IMG/VR virus record: IMGVR_UViG_3300025128_000232
Span: 1 to 28,597 of that record
Length of the DNA stretch: 28,597 nucleotides
Strand: one strand, 5' to 3'
Source: a virus
Part shown: one piece after another, positions 7,938-16,733 of the stretch
How positions within the stretch are numbered: the stretch's first letter is position 1
How the letters are laid out: every line of letters begins with the position of its first letter
Notes under the pieces: generated by a model
Database searches by the model: none
Told to the model about the DNA's origin: nothing
What the model saw: only the letters and a program-made list of their open reading frames with translations
Translations under genes and position numbers: made by a program

Positions 7938-10900
7938 TATTCAGCCAACGCCATAGTTCTAAAGTCTCTAAGAATAGGTGGTTTAGCTGTATTCAAACTT
8001 TTCATTACAATCTTAATAGCAAACGAACCAAAACCTTCTAATGGTAATGTTGTTGTAGCAACATCATCATTCTTACCAGCAGTATATTCATACTCACGAA
8101 AATCGTTTATATCTAGAGATAGTGGAGTAGTAACATCAGGAATACCCGTTGTATTAAAAGGCACCCATTCAATTTCCTCAAAAGGTGTTTCTGAGTTAGA
8201 CTGTGCTATCCTATAATAAACTTCTAGAGAAGCCCCTGACTGAACCGTTGCATCAAAAATAGTTTTGATAGCAGTCGCTTCCTGTTTCAAAGATATCTCT
8301 TTAGTTATATAGATGGCTACATTATTATCACCAGAAGGTTGTTTAGAATCCTTAAAGGTACTTAAACTACCTGAAAGAGTTCCCACATCGCTTGAAGAAT
8401 CAACCTGGTTGATTCTGTTAGCAATACAAATAACTCCCATCTGACCTGTGCCCAAATCAATAACAGGAGAAACAGAATCTTTATCAGTAGTCAATATCGT
8501 ATCAAACCGTAAAGACTTATTACCTGATAACTCGTTTGTCTCGTTTACCTGTGAGCAAATAACTTTTGGTGAACCAAACAAATAGTTTTCATACAAAGGA
8601 ACTTCAAAGGAATCAGCATTTGCTGTTCTAGAGAATGGTGTTTGTGTAGAACCCAAACTCATACCAGAAGTTACCTGAGCATTTGTAGTTGCCGTCGCAG
8701 TTGTAAACTCCATAACCTTAACTTTAGGATAGAATGTATCATAAGATATATTTTTAGTTATTAGTGCAGCACTCCCACCACCAGTAAAAGTCTTACTAGC
8801 ATTAGTAGTAGTTGTGATTTCAAAACTATCAAACTCTACACCAGAGATGGATGTATGTGTCTTGTTTATTTCTGTAAGCGGAATGCCTGCAAAGACATAA
8901 AACTTAACCACACTACCATCTTCGTGTGTAGTCGCTGTAGTACTATCTGAACCTCGTGTACAACCAGTCAAGTTATTACCTGACTTACCAGTATACTGAA
9001 TAACCTCATTGTCTATCTTAATAAATCCAGCCGATGCAAAGTTAGTCGCAGAGGATAATGTAATAGTTGTATCTGCCGCAGACAATTCACCACTCTCATT
9101 CAATGTCGTATCAGATATTTCAGATGCAACATCTCTAATAACAACATTGTTCAAAGTAGAGTGCATACCATGACTATAGTATTTGACTTTAACTTTATTT
9201 GAACCCGAGAAAGTTTCTAACGGATTCTTTGCAAGATATTTTGTTTTTCCATCAGACTTGGCAACAAACCCAGCTCGCCTATCCAACTCTTGGTTGACTG
9301 TATATACATGACCGGTTTTAGTTGTATCAAACTTTGCTCTGTATAAAGAAAACTTCAAATCTTCAAACTGCGATGTTGTCCATGCGGATGCGTTTTGAGA
9401 TTTAAACAGAGAACCCAGATACGGTTGTTCTGATACTAACTGAGTTCCACCAACATCTGTCTCAGTCAATCTTGATATCCAAATGTTGTAGTCCAGAGAA
9501 TCAGAAAAAAGAACTACGGCATATTCTGTAAATGACCTCAGATGTATCGGATAGTCAAATGTAAATGTTGTTGCAGTAGCTGCTGTGTCATCTGTATTTA
9601 CTGAAGATGCTGGTAATACTACTGTTGCCCCAGGGATAGCTTCCCAAGCAGGATAACCATTGACCACTGGCCGTAATTGTAATGTTACTGGTTTGGGATT
9701 AGTGGAGGTATCTTTAGTTGCAAAGAAAACATCTACCTTTGTTAGAAAAACTCCATCATCCTGAAACTCAGGATCTTCTATACGAATAGTCTGTGCCAAA
9801 GGATCTCTCCAACCATGAAACACATCCTTTTCGACCGTTGATACTCTGCCCGTGGTCGTATCTGTGCCCTTTCCTACGTTAGATTTGATCGTGCGCTCTT
9901 TGGTTTCAAGGTCTGTTCTTATAAGTTTGCCATTTCGTAGAGAGTTTACACGTTCTTGCTTAATCTGTTTCTGGCCAAACGCATTATACATAGCCTCACC
10001 AGAAGTAAATACTGTTCCAGCAATTCTATTATTAGAAGAACTATCGGTTAAACGGAAAGTTCCTTTACCCGTAGCAAAACGCATTTCATCACTATTAGGA
10101 ATCTTAAATACACACGCCAGTTGTCCCATGGAATCTGTAATAAGTGGTTGTCCATTAACACTATCAGATACCGTTGGATATATTGTAGTATTATATGTAG
10201 AACTAGTAGGTTCAGGATCTGTATAGGATTTATGCTCTGTTATCGTTGTGCCTTTTGAACCACGTGCGCTGATAGTAAATGTTGTACTAGTTTTAGCTGA
10301 ATATGTCATCGTTTCTGAACTTACATAAGTAGTTCCCGAAGTATTCTGCCAACGATGTTGATCACCCGAACCTGGTGAAAGGTCCCCGGCATCAAAGGTT
10401 CTTTCTCCATCAACGGCCGCAACAATTTGACTCAATGTAATCTCACCCGTATCAGGAAATCCTGCCGTAGAGGTTACACTAATTGTTGTATCTGTTTTGG
10501 ATACATTAGCAGTCAACGCGGTTGTTGTTTGAGAAACACCAATAGGTCTCACATGAGCATTTACATCACGTTCATTAAAGAAAGCATAAACCCGAGTATT
10601 CGGTTTCATGTTTGTAGCCGTTACTGTAACATCTCTCTCACGCATCCATGGAATAACTTCCATAGTCGTTTCATCACCAGCACTTCTATTCTGTCTGAAA
10701 GTCTCTAGGTCAAAACGCTCCCCTTGTCTTGATTGATTGAGAAAACTCTGAACCTTTACTGTGCCGGACGTCGTGACGCTAGTAGTAGTTTTAACATCGT
10801 TGCGCACGGCAAACAAGTTACCTTTAGCAGCCGAACCATTAGGATTTCTAGTACTAGTATCACGATACCGGGTACCCTTTACTGCCGAACTTTTTGATGT

Positions 10901-13900
10901 TACCTTGTTACTCAAGTTTAAAGCAGCTTTCATTCTTACCGAGTCCGTCTGCCAAGACTTCCAAACATCTCTTGACCATCTCGGCTGACCATTATCATCT
11001 TTACCCAACCATGACTGCCAAGCTTCCCAATCACCCTCAACATTTACAGAGAATGCCGCCTGCCGGTTTGTATCTATCCACAGGTCAGACTCGGGATCTA
11101 ACTCAACATTACCATTCCACAAAGTAACTGAGAATGGGTTGAGGTTTTCTTGTCTTGTAGCAAACTTATTAGAGTGTTGTAACATAGCCTCATCAGTATA
11201 TGGCAACATAGCCATGTCACCTTTCTTCATATAACCATCTGCTGTCCGCTCATCATCTGTTGTGTTTTCTTCTTTGAGTTCCACAGTCTGAACATCTAGT
11301 CCTGGACGAAACTCACCACGTTCTCTGTCTACAGAACCCGCATAGTCGGGATGCTGTGTGTTAGCAACTCCGTGGTCCTTAAACGAGTCAACAAGAAAAC
11401 CAGTTTTGAATCTATCAAAACCTTCGGCATCAAGAATTCTAAAGTTTTCTGTTTTCTTTTCTAGCAAAGATAGACTTATCGTTCTTTCCAAATTCTTGAG
11501 TCGTTTGGACAGACCGGTAATGTCTTTCATAGTCCATCGTCTGTGCGAGGGAATCTGAATATCTACTGCATCAGGACTAATCGTATAAGGGTATATCGTT
11601 AAAGCACCCAGCACCATTGTATCAGGCAACTCGTTAGTTGGGAACACCGGTTCATCGGCAGGTACTCCTTTAACAACTACAAACTTACCAGTATTAGTTA
11701 GCAACAGATAATCACAACGACCTTGATAATATTTAAAGTCTGCTAACATAGCATTACCCGGCCGGGGCATAAGTGTTTGTGACGAGTTAGTACCTTCAAA
11801 CTTTCTCACATTGAATGAGAATGGATTGTTAGAACCAGAAGTAGATACATCTGCTACTCTTGGTCGAAAGTCCATATAGTCAGAAAGACTATCATTTTCA
11901 TAAGCAGGTATCTGGTCATAATCTGTTTGGTTAGTATAAGAGTCTACATTAAAGAAGTTACCTGCACCGTGTGTGAAATAGTCAAATACTATTAACAACT
12001 GGCCCGTTGGTGCTGATTGATTTGCTCTCCTTCGTATTCTAGCGATATCATAAAATCCATCTCTCATACCACTATCAAAAGTATATTTGTATCCAACATC
12101 TGGATCGCCTGCAGTCACAGAACTAACCTGTGCTGTATAAGAGTTTGTCTGACCTGTTATCTGGTCTGATGCTGTGAATAAAGTATCTCCCTGATAAGCA
12201 AACTTTACTGTTGTTCCTGTGTGGTCTACAACAAGAGCCTTGGCACCTGAAGTATTTCCCACTATCTGCTCACCATCAACAAACACACCGGTCTGACTAG
12301 CAATGACCATAGTCGGTGTAACTGGAGTTGTACCAATAGCACCAGACTCATAAACAGCCCACGCACTATAACCATCAGCAACACCTAGTGATACTTCAAG
12401 GTCCTCTACTCTATGTCCATACACGCCACTAGAGGCTGCATTATTAGTAACGGTAACAGTCGCCATCTTCTGTCGTGTTTTTGTTTTATGTGTGGCAGCT
12501 GTTATTTCTAATGTTGCAATAAACTTTACGGCCGTATTAGTACCCAGATTTGTGTTTGTAATAGTTATAGTTTGGTTACTGTTAGATAATACAAAACCTG
12601 TGCCTGCCGATACGATGTCGCCCTGCGCAATACCCGTGGTACTAGATCCAAGAGCATCAATCTGGAGAGTGTAATCTTTCTCCGAATGGGTAACAAAGGT
12701 TTCACCTGATGGGGCGTTGAATGTAAGGACTCCACCAGAGGCAGTAATAACACTTCCACCAGAATACTGTCTACGAATTGTATGTTTAGTATCTGAGGGT
12801 AACATTGTTGAGGTATTGCTACGAGATGTTTCAAACAGCAATGTTGCAGCTGCAGGTTCTTTTATTTCACCTCGTTTTCGAGTTGCCGCAACATCATTAA
12901 CCAAACTACTATAACCACTATCCATGGTTATCAAGTTACCAGATACAGCAGTGACTCTACGTTGTTCCAGGGCACCGTTGTTTCCTGTGGGTAATGCAAT
13001 AACATCATTGACCACAATTTCTTCGTCCAACTCACCGTTTAGAGTTTGTATCAGAGTGCTTACACTTTCTCCAAGTAACCTATCTCCCAAACCTTCAGTA
13101 CCGGCAGCACCATCCTCTTGCATGAGTTGACCAGAACTATCTTCTAAAGTTATTGAGTCATTATTAGCAAACGAATAACTACCTGTCAATGTAAAGTTTA
13201 CATCAAGGTCTATATCTGCACTAAAGTCCTCACCGGCGTTTACCGTGTAAAGACCAAAGACCTGTTTCACATCTTGGTTAAACTTTCTCAAGGTAACTGT
13301 TGAAGATGTACCCGAAACTGTATCGCTTGATGTGCTACTGGTTATTGCTTCGCCTGTAGTAAAACGACCAACCACACCCTGTAGTTGAAAAGATGTACTA
13401 CCCGAGGTTGTTGCTACTACAAATCCTGTAGCACCAGTAGTTCCACCAGTGACCAAAGAGTTTACTGTAAGTGAGTTGTTTGCTGACATCGTAATATCAG
13501 TAAACATATTGATATCGAAAAGATGTAGATTATATTTTGATGTCGTGTTGGTTGAAGATGCACCTGCCGTGCCACCATAGTATTCAAATGCTCTTACTCT
13601 TGCATTACCAACATGACTACCAGAAGTCGAACCCCGTGTAGCAGTTTGTCTATTGTATAACTGAATCTCTTTGAAAGGATCTGTATCGGTGCCGTTTAGT
13701 GTAATATCAGGAGAGCCATAAACATTTGTAACTCTAACATACTGACCGTAATCAGCATTGATAGTTTCGTTATCTATTGTTGCAGTTGTTCTTGCTTTAT
13801 CAAACTCTACAACACTGGAAGAAACTCTTTCTGTTTCAAAACCAGAAACATATGCTTTACCTGGACCGATAACTGTACAAAACTTTGTAGAGTCTCCTGG

Positions 13901-14893
13901 TGTAGCAGCACTGGAAGTATAGAGTCCGTTATTGAACCCATCATCCAAATGTTCTTTTACTTCTATAGCAAAAGGCTTTACAATATAGTCACCAGACTCC
14001 TCTTCGGTTCGTCTGGCAAGCATATTCATAACTTCACTGTATTCTGGTTGACGAGTAGCAGATTTTAGAACACCATCCTCAAATCTCATCAACTCAATAA
14101 AGTTTGTATCTGTTGTTCCTGTAATTGTATGCTTTGCTAGTGTAAGGACAACCTTCAAACGATCCGCACCCTGCGCTGCAAAGTTAGATGCGCCCTGTGC
14201 ATTATCAAGCAAGGAACCATCATCAACGTCACTCACTAAACTTTCTGCAATATCAAACCCAACACGATAACTCGGTGTGTTCGTATATTTGTCTAGTATC
14301 AATGTTTGTGCCGCAACCCTAACAAACATACCACGAACAAAATAAACACCTTCAGTAATTGCTACAGAAGTACCTGTCGCTGCAGCATCTGTTGCCGCAG
14401 TCGTGGCCGAAGAAGTATTTGCACCAAAACTTCCAACAGCAGCATCGGCCTGGATATCTTCACCATTAGCAAATGCAGTAGTAGAAAAATCAGAACCAGT
14501 TGCAATATACTTAATATATAAAGTTTCTGGATCAGTTGTGGTAGCAGCTACCGATGCAATAACCCGAGCCTTAACGCCGGATGTAGCACCTGTTATTTCT
14601 TTACCAACATAGGAACTCAAATATGTACTGATAGCAGAGGAGTTATATGTGGACTGTAATTTTAATGCAAAGTATTCGTTATCAAAGTTTAGTGCCCCAG
14701 GAATAACTTGGGAGCCTTCCTTGAAAACGTGCCTACCAAATCTTTCGATTTGGTTTTGCATAATACTCTGAAGTTGCGTCAGTTCCCGTGCTTGAACAGC
14801 TTTACTAGGTTTGAATAATACTCTTTGAAAGTTGTCCGTTTCATCAAAGTCGTCATGGTAAGGGGTTACATTAAGATCAGTTTTTTGTGACAT
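7937..14893 (-). CDS. Giant DUF4815 virion structural protein (2318 aa)
   Basis: Large external tail or fibre protein of marine T4-like phages. The N-terminus (MSQKTDLNVTPYHDDFDETD; FKPSKAVQARELTQLQSIMQ; IERFGRHVFKEGSQVIPGA) is the recognisable start of the DUF4815 family. Several TGxTSGAxAxV beta modules are present (for example VSGNTSGAKALVVDHTG-like text near residues 880-900). A conserved C-terminal region begins near residue 1700 (DPLAQTIRIEDPEF), runs through DYNIWISRL and QPYLGSLFKSQNAS, and holds at about 1927-1999 a GKSGNNLTGCTRG module shared with the 997-aa protein. It starts at a TAATG junction with the preceding 133-aa gene. It occupies the place where T4 has gp9-gp12, so attachment of fibres at the baseplate rim is a fair guess. 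It has no enzyme motif that I can see. Confidence 0.85.
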   Translation of the reverse strand: MSQKTDLNVTPYHDDFDETDNFQRVLFKPSKAVQARELTQLQSIMQNQIERFGRHVFKEGSQVIPGALNFDNEYFALKLQSTYNSSAISTYLSSYVGKEITGATSGVKARVIASVAATTTDPETLYIKYIATGSDFSTTAFANGEDIQADAAVGSFGANTSSATTAATDAAATGTSVAITEGVYFVRGMFVRVAAQTLILDKYTNTPSYRVGFDIAESLVSDVDDGSLLDNAQGASNFAAQGADRLKVVLTLAKHTITGTTDTNFIELMRFEDGVLKSATRQPEYSEVMNMLARRTEEESGDYIVKPFAIEVKEHLDDGFNNGLYTSSAATPGDSTKFCTVIGPGKAYVSGFETERVSSSVVEFDKARTTATIDNETINADYGQYVRVTNVYGSPDITLNGTDTDPFKEIQLYNRQTATRGSTSGSHVGNARVRAFEYYGGTAGASSTNTTSKYNLHLFDINMFTDITMSANNSLTVNSLVTGGTTGATGFVVATTSGSTSFQLQGVVGRFTTGEAITSSTSSDTVSGTSSTVTLRKFNQDVKQVFGLYTVNAGEDFSADIDLDVNFTLTGSYSFANNDSITLEDSSGQLMQEDGAAGTEGLGDRLLGESVSTLIQTLNGELDEEIVVNDVIALPTGNNGALEQRRVTAVSGNLITMDSGYSSLVNDVAATRKRGEIKEPAAATLLFETSRSNTSTMLPSDTKHTIRRQYSGGSVITASGGVLTFNAPSGETFVTHSEKDYTLQIDALGSSTTGIAQGDIVSAGTGFVLSNSNQTITITNTNLGTNTAVKFIATLEITAATHKTKTRQKMATVTVTNNAASSGVYGHRVEDLEVSLGVADGYSAWAVYESGAIGTTPVTPTMVIASQTGVFVDGEQIVGNTSGAKALVVDHTGTTVKFAYQGDTLFTASDQITGQTNSYTAQVSSVTAGDPDVGYKYTFDSGMRDGFYDIARIRRRANQSAPTGQLLIVFDYFTHGAGNFFNVDSYTNQTDYDQIPAYENDSLSDYMDFRPRVADVSTSGSNNPFSFNVRKFEGTNSSQTLMPRPGNAMLADFKYYQGRCDYLLLTNTGKFVVVKGVPADEPVFPTNELPDTMVLGALTIYPYTISPDAVDIQIPSHRRWTMKDITGLSKRLKNLERTISLSLLEKKTENFRILDAEGFDRFKTGFLVDSFKDHGVANTQHPDYAGSVDRERGEFRPGLDVQTVELKEENTTDDERTADGYMKKGDMAMLPYTDEAMLQHSNKFATRQENLNPFSVTLWNGNVELDPESDLWIDTNRQAAFSVNVEGDWEAWQSWLGKDDNGQPRWSRDVWKSWQTDSVRMKAALNLSNKVTSKSSAVKGTRYRDTSTRNPNGSAAKGNLFAVRNDVKTTTSVTTSGTVKVQSFLNQSRQGERFDLETFRQNRSAGDETTMEVIPWMRERDVTVTATNMKPNTRVYAFFNERDVNAHVRPIGVSQTTTALTANVSKTDTTISVTSTAGFPDTGEITLSQIVAAVDGERTFDAGDLSPGSGDQHRWQNTSGTTYVSSETMTYSAKTSTTFTISARGSKGTTITEHKSYTDPEPTSSTYNTTIYPTVSDSVNGQPLITDSMGQLACVFKIPNSDEMRFATGKGTFRLTDSSSNNRIAGTVFTSGEAMYNAFGQKQIKQERVNSLRNGKLIRTDLETKERTIKSNVGKGTDTTTGRVSTVEKDVFHGWRDPLAQTIRIEDPEFQDDGVFLTKVDVFFATKDTSTNPKPVTLQLRPVVNGYPAWEAIPGATVVLPASSVNTDDTAATATTFTFDYPIHLRSFTEYAVVLFSDSLDYNIWISRLTETDVGGTQLVSEQPYLGSLFKSQNASAWTTSQFEDLKFSLYRAKFDTTKTGHVYTVNQELDRRAGFVAKSDGKTKYLAKNPLETFSGSNKVKVKYYSHGMHSTLNNVVIRDVASEISDTTLNESGELSAADTTITLSSATNFASAGFIKIDNEVIQYTGKSGNNLTGCTRGSDSTTATTHEDGSVVKFYVFAGIPLTEINKTHTSISGVEFDSFEITTTTNASKTFTGGGSAALITKNISYDTFYPKVKVMEFTTATATTNAQVTSGMSLGSTQTPFSRTANADSFEVPLYENYLFGSPKVICSQVNETNELSGNKSLRFDTILTTDKDSVSPVIDLGTGQMGVICIANRINQVDSSSDVGTLSGSLSTFKDSKQPSGDNNVAIYITKEISLKQEATAIKTIFDATVQSGASLEVYYRIAQSNSETPFEEIEWVPFNTTGIPDVTTPLSLDINDFREYEYTAGKNDDVATTTLPLEGFGSFAIKIVMKSLNTAKPPILRDFRTMALAE
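8895..9112 (-). repeat. Shared ~70-residue structural module, copy 1
   Basis: This segment of the 2318-aa protein (from TLNESGELS to GSVVKFY, with TGKSGNNLTGCTRG at its centre) is homologous to 16863-17080 in the 997-aa protein. Similarity is visible in both protein and DNA. A more diverged relative with an insertion appears near 10215-10520. Confidence 0.75.
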
Positions 14894-15276
14894 TATGCTG
14901 CCCTCTTCCGTGCTCTGTATTCTCGCATTTGCTTATTGTACGCATCTCTATCCTTATCCCTGTATGCTTGAGCTGACGCTCGAGATTTCTCATTATTCTT
15001 TTTACGATACTCTCTCTGGTATTCGTTATAAGCATCTCGGTTTTTCTCGCGATACTTTTCCATCCGTTTAGCACCTTTTTCTCTACCTTCTGGTGTTCGT
15101 CTTCCAGCATTTCGTCTAAGGCGAGATGCTTCTTCACCACCTGACCATCTCGGGTTTTTCTCTCCATCTTGAAATCCCCATCCCGATCCAGATACACCAC
15201 CTACAGTATAATCTTTTCCTTCTACAAGTTCATAATCCTTGCAAGTACCATACTTGATACCCAAGGCCTTTTCCAT
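14893..15276 (-). CDS. Basic repeat protein, possible homing-endonuclease relative
   Basis: About 127 aa from the ATG at 15276; an upstream TTG at 15294, overlapping the gp8 stop, would add six residues. The N-terminal third has GEKNPRWSGG, like the NPxWxGG element that precedes HNH domains in phage endonucleases. The C-terminal half is strongly basic with two tandem repeats of about 22 residues: YREKNRDAYNEYQREYRKKN and YRDKDRDAYNKQMREYRARK. Such charged Tyr/Arg repeats occur in homing-endonuclease-like phage proteins, but I see no HNH, GIY-YIG or other catalytic residues. It is squeezed between gp8 and the 2318-aa gene and joined to the latter by TAATG. It may be a relic of a mobile endonuclease or a DNA-binding protein. 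The function is unassigned. Confidence 0.65.
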   Translation of the reverse strand: MEKALGIKYGTCKDYELVEGKDYTVGGVSGSGWGFQDGEKNPRWSGGEEASRLRRNAGRRTPEGREKGAKRMEKYREKNRDAYNEYQREYRKKNNEKSRASAQAYRDKDRDAYNKQMREYRARKRAA

Positions 15277-15290
15277 TGCTTCGTATTTTC

Positions 15291-16694
15291 TCAAAATTCA
15301 ATTACCAGTTTCACGTTTTCTGTTTGGTCAGTCGCACGAACGATAGGTGCTCTGTGTTCGGTATAAAGGATATCGCCTGAATGATGTGCTATCTCAGGAT
15401 TGTTTACGGCAGACATCGTTCCTGTAGCACTTGAAGATGCACCAGTAACAACTTCTGTCCCAGCAAACGCTGTGATATTCTTATTAGCATCTATACCAGT
15501 ATAGTCACTTTGATAGTAAGACAAAACTCTAGTTGTAGCGTTCCAATCTACTACAACACCTTTCGCACCTGTTGTGCCACCAGTGATAATCTCATCATTA
15601 GTAAAAGTACCTGGTGTCGGTGAGGAGTTGAATGTAACTGACTTGAGAGCACTCAATGTACTTCCTGTTGAAACTGTAGTCGTACCATGGTTATAAGGAT
15701 TTCTTACTAGGCCGATTCTACGGAAGTCCTGATTAACTACAAAGTCGCCAGAACCTTCTGCACCAACCAGTGCTGTGTTAGTCATACAGTAAAATGCACC
15801 AAGTTCCTTGAGAGCATCTTTACCATGACCACCCCTTGGCCCGATGACAGGTGACAATACTGCTGCAGTACTCGGAGAGCCCACAGAAGTAATACCATTA
15901 ACGTGTACTGCACCGTATGTGTATCCTGTGCCCTGTGTTGTTACTGTAACTGTTGTAACAGCACCGCCAGCAATAACCACTGTACACTGACCACTAGTAC
16001 CATCTCCACGAATAGGCACTGCGGTATATGTACCGTTAGTATATCCTGCCCCTGCCGTTGTAATAGTAATTCTACGAACTTCACCATCAACTGCCGCCGC
16101 CGATACAGTAGAAGCCGAGGCCCCTGATACTGTTCCTTTAGTATCAACAACCGGCATAAAGTCAGTAGTCAAAAAGTTTTGTATTTGAGTAGAAGTTAGG
16201 GTATACATATATTTCCAAATGTAACCATCACCAGGATCAAACTCTGTATTGCCAGTGCCTGTAGGTTTGGTGGTAGAGGCTGTATTACCATCATTCCACA
16301 TACACTTATAAACTTTATTCTCGTCTGTCATAACAATAAAAGAGGAGGCAAACAAACTTGTTGCTCCACTGTTAGCAGTATTACTAGCACTATAGTCGTG
16401 CCTGTAGTAATCGTATGTTGTACCCGATGCCCAGTTTCGTCTTGGAATGACAAAGGAAACATCACTTGCCGATACACGTTTGGCTGCTATCATATCACGC
16501 CATTGACGTTCTTCTTCTTCTACGTTATCAGCTGGTGCGGGTGGAGCAGCATCTGACCCTCCACCTGTCGTGGAACTCCACTGCTGTGGTCGTCCAATAA
16601 ACATATAGTAATTGGTAGCAGCGGCCTCACCAAATGACTCATAAAACTGTTCAGCATTATGAATCCTAAATTTGTTTGAAATAATTGCAGCCAT
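15291..16694 (-). CDS. 8: Baseplate wedge protein gp8
   Basis: Structural protein of the T4-type baseplate wedge. From memory of T4 gp8, the matches are strong and ordered: FRIHNAEQFYESFG (T4 FRTEKMLNFYNSIG), IGRPQQWSS at 33-41 (T4 FGRSEPWSS), VIPRRNW at 82-88 (T4 VIPRRDW), DPGDGYIWKY at about 153-162 (T4 EPGDGYVWEY), and the C-terminal HHSGDILYTEHRAP...DQTENVKLVIEF (T4 RHSGEMIYMENRPP...DQTEEINILFTF). At 467 aa it is longer than T4 gp8 (334 aa). The extra length is in two places: GxGY beta repeats around 185-270 and TGGTTGAKG modules around 355-435. A late promoter lies just upstream and the ribosome site is GGAGAG. Confidence 0.93.
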   Translation of the reverse strand: MAAIISNKFRIHNAEQFYESFGEAAATNYYMFIGRPQQWSSTTGGGSDAAPPAPADNVEEEERQWRDMIAAKRVSASDVSFVIPRRNWASGTTYDYYRHDYSASNTANSGATSLFASSFIVMTDENKVYKCMWNDGNTASTTKPTGTGNTEFDPGDGYIWKYMYTLTSTQIQNFLTTDFMPVVDTKGTVSGASASTVSAAAVDGEVRRITITTAGAGYTNGTYTAVPIRGDGTSGQCTVVIAGGAVTTVTVTTQGTGYTYGAVHVNGITSVGSPSTAAVLSPVIGPRGGHGKDALKELGAFYCMTNTALVGAEGSGDFVVNQDFRRIGLVRNPYNHGTTTVSTGSTLSALKSVTFNSSPTPGTFTNDEIITGGTTGAKGVVVDWNATTRVLSYYQSDYTGIDANKNITAFAGTEVVTGASSSATGTMSAVNNPEIAHHSGDILYTEHRAPIVRATDQTENVKLVIEF

Positions 16695-16717
16695 TAAACT
16701 TCTCTCCGTTTTGTATA

Positions 16718-16725
16718 TATTTATA
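16718..16725 (-). promoter_or_regulatory. T4-type late promoter for gp8
   Basis: Exact TATAAATA on the minus strand in the 39-bp gap between the 997-aa gene and gp8. It ends 23 nt before the gp8 ATG, the same distance as for the synthetase-like gene, and leaves a short leader carrying GGAGAG. Confidence 0.8.
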
Positions 16726-16733
16726 CAAGTTTA

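Noticed and set aside
14877-15200. 107-aa alternative frame over the basic repeat gene
   Set aside because: It overlaps the start of the 2318-aa gene, has no coherent junction, and the other frame has clear tandem repeats, the NPRWSGG element and a TAATG junction.
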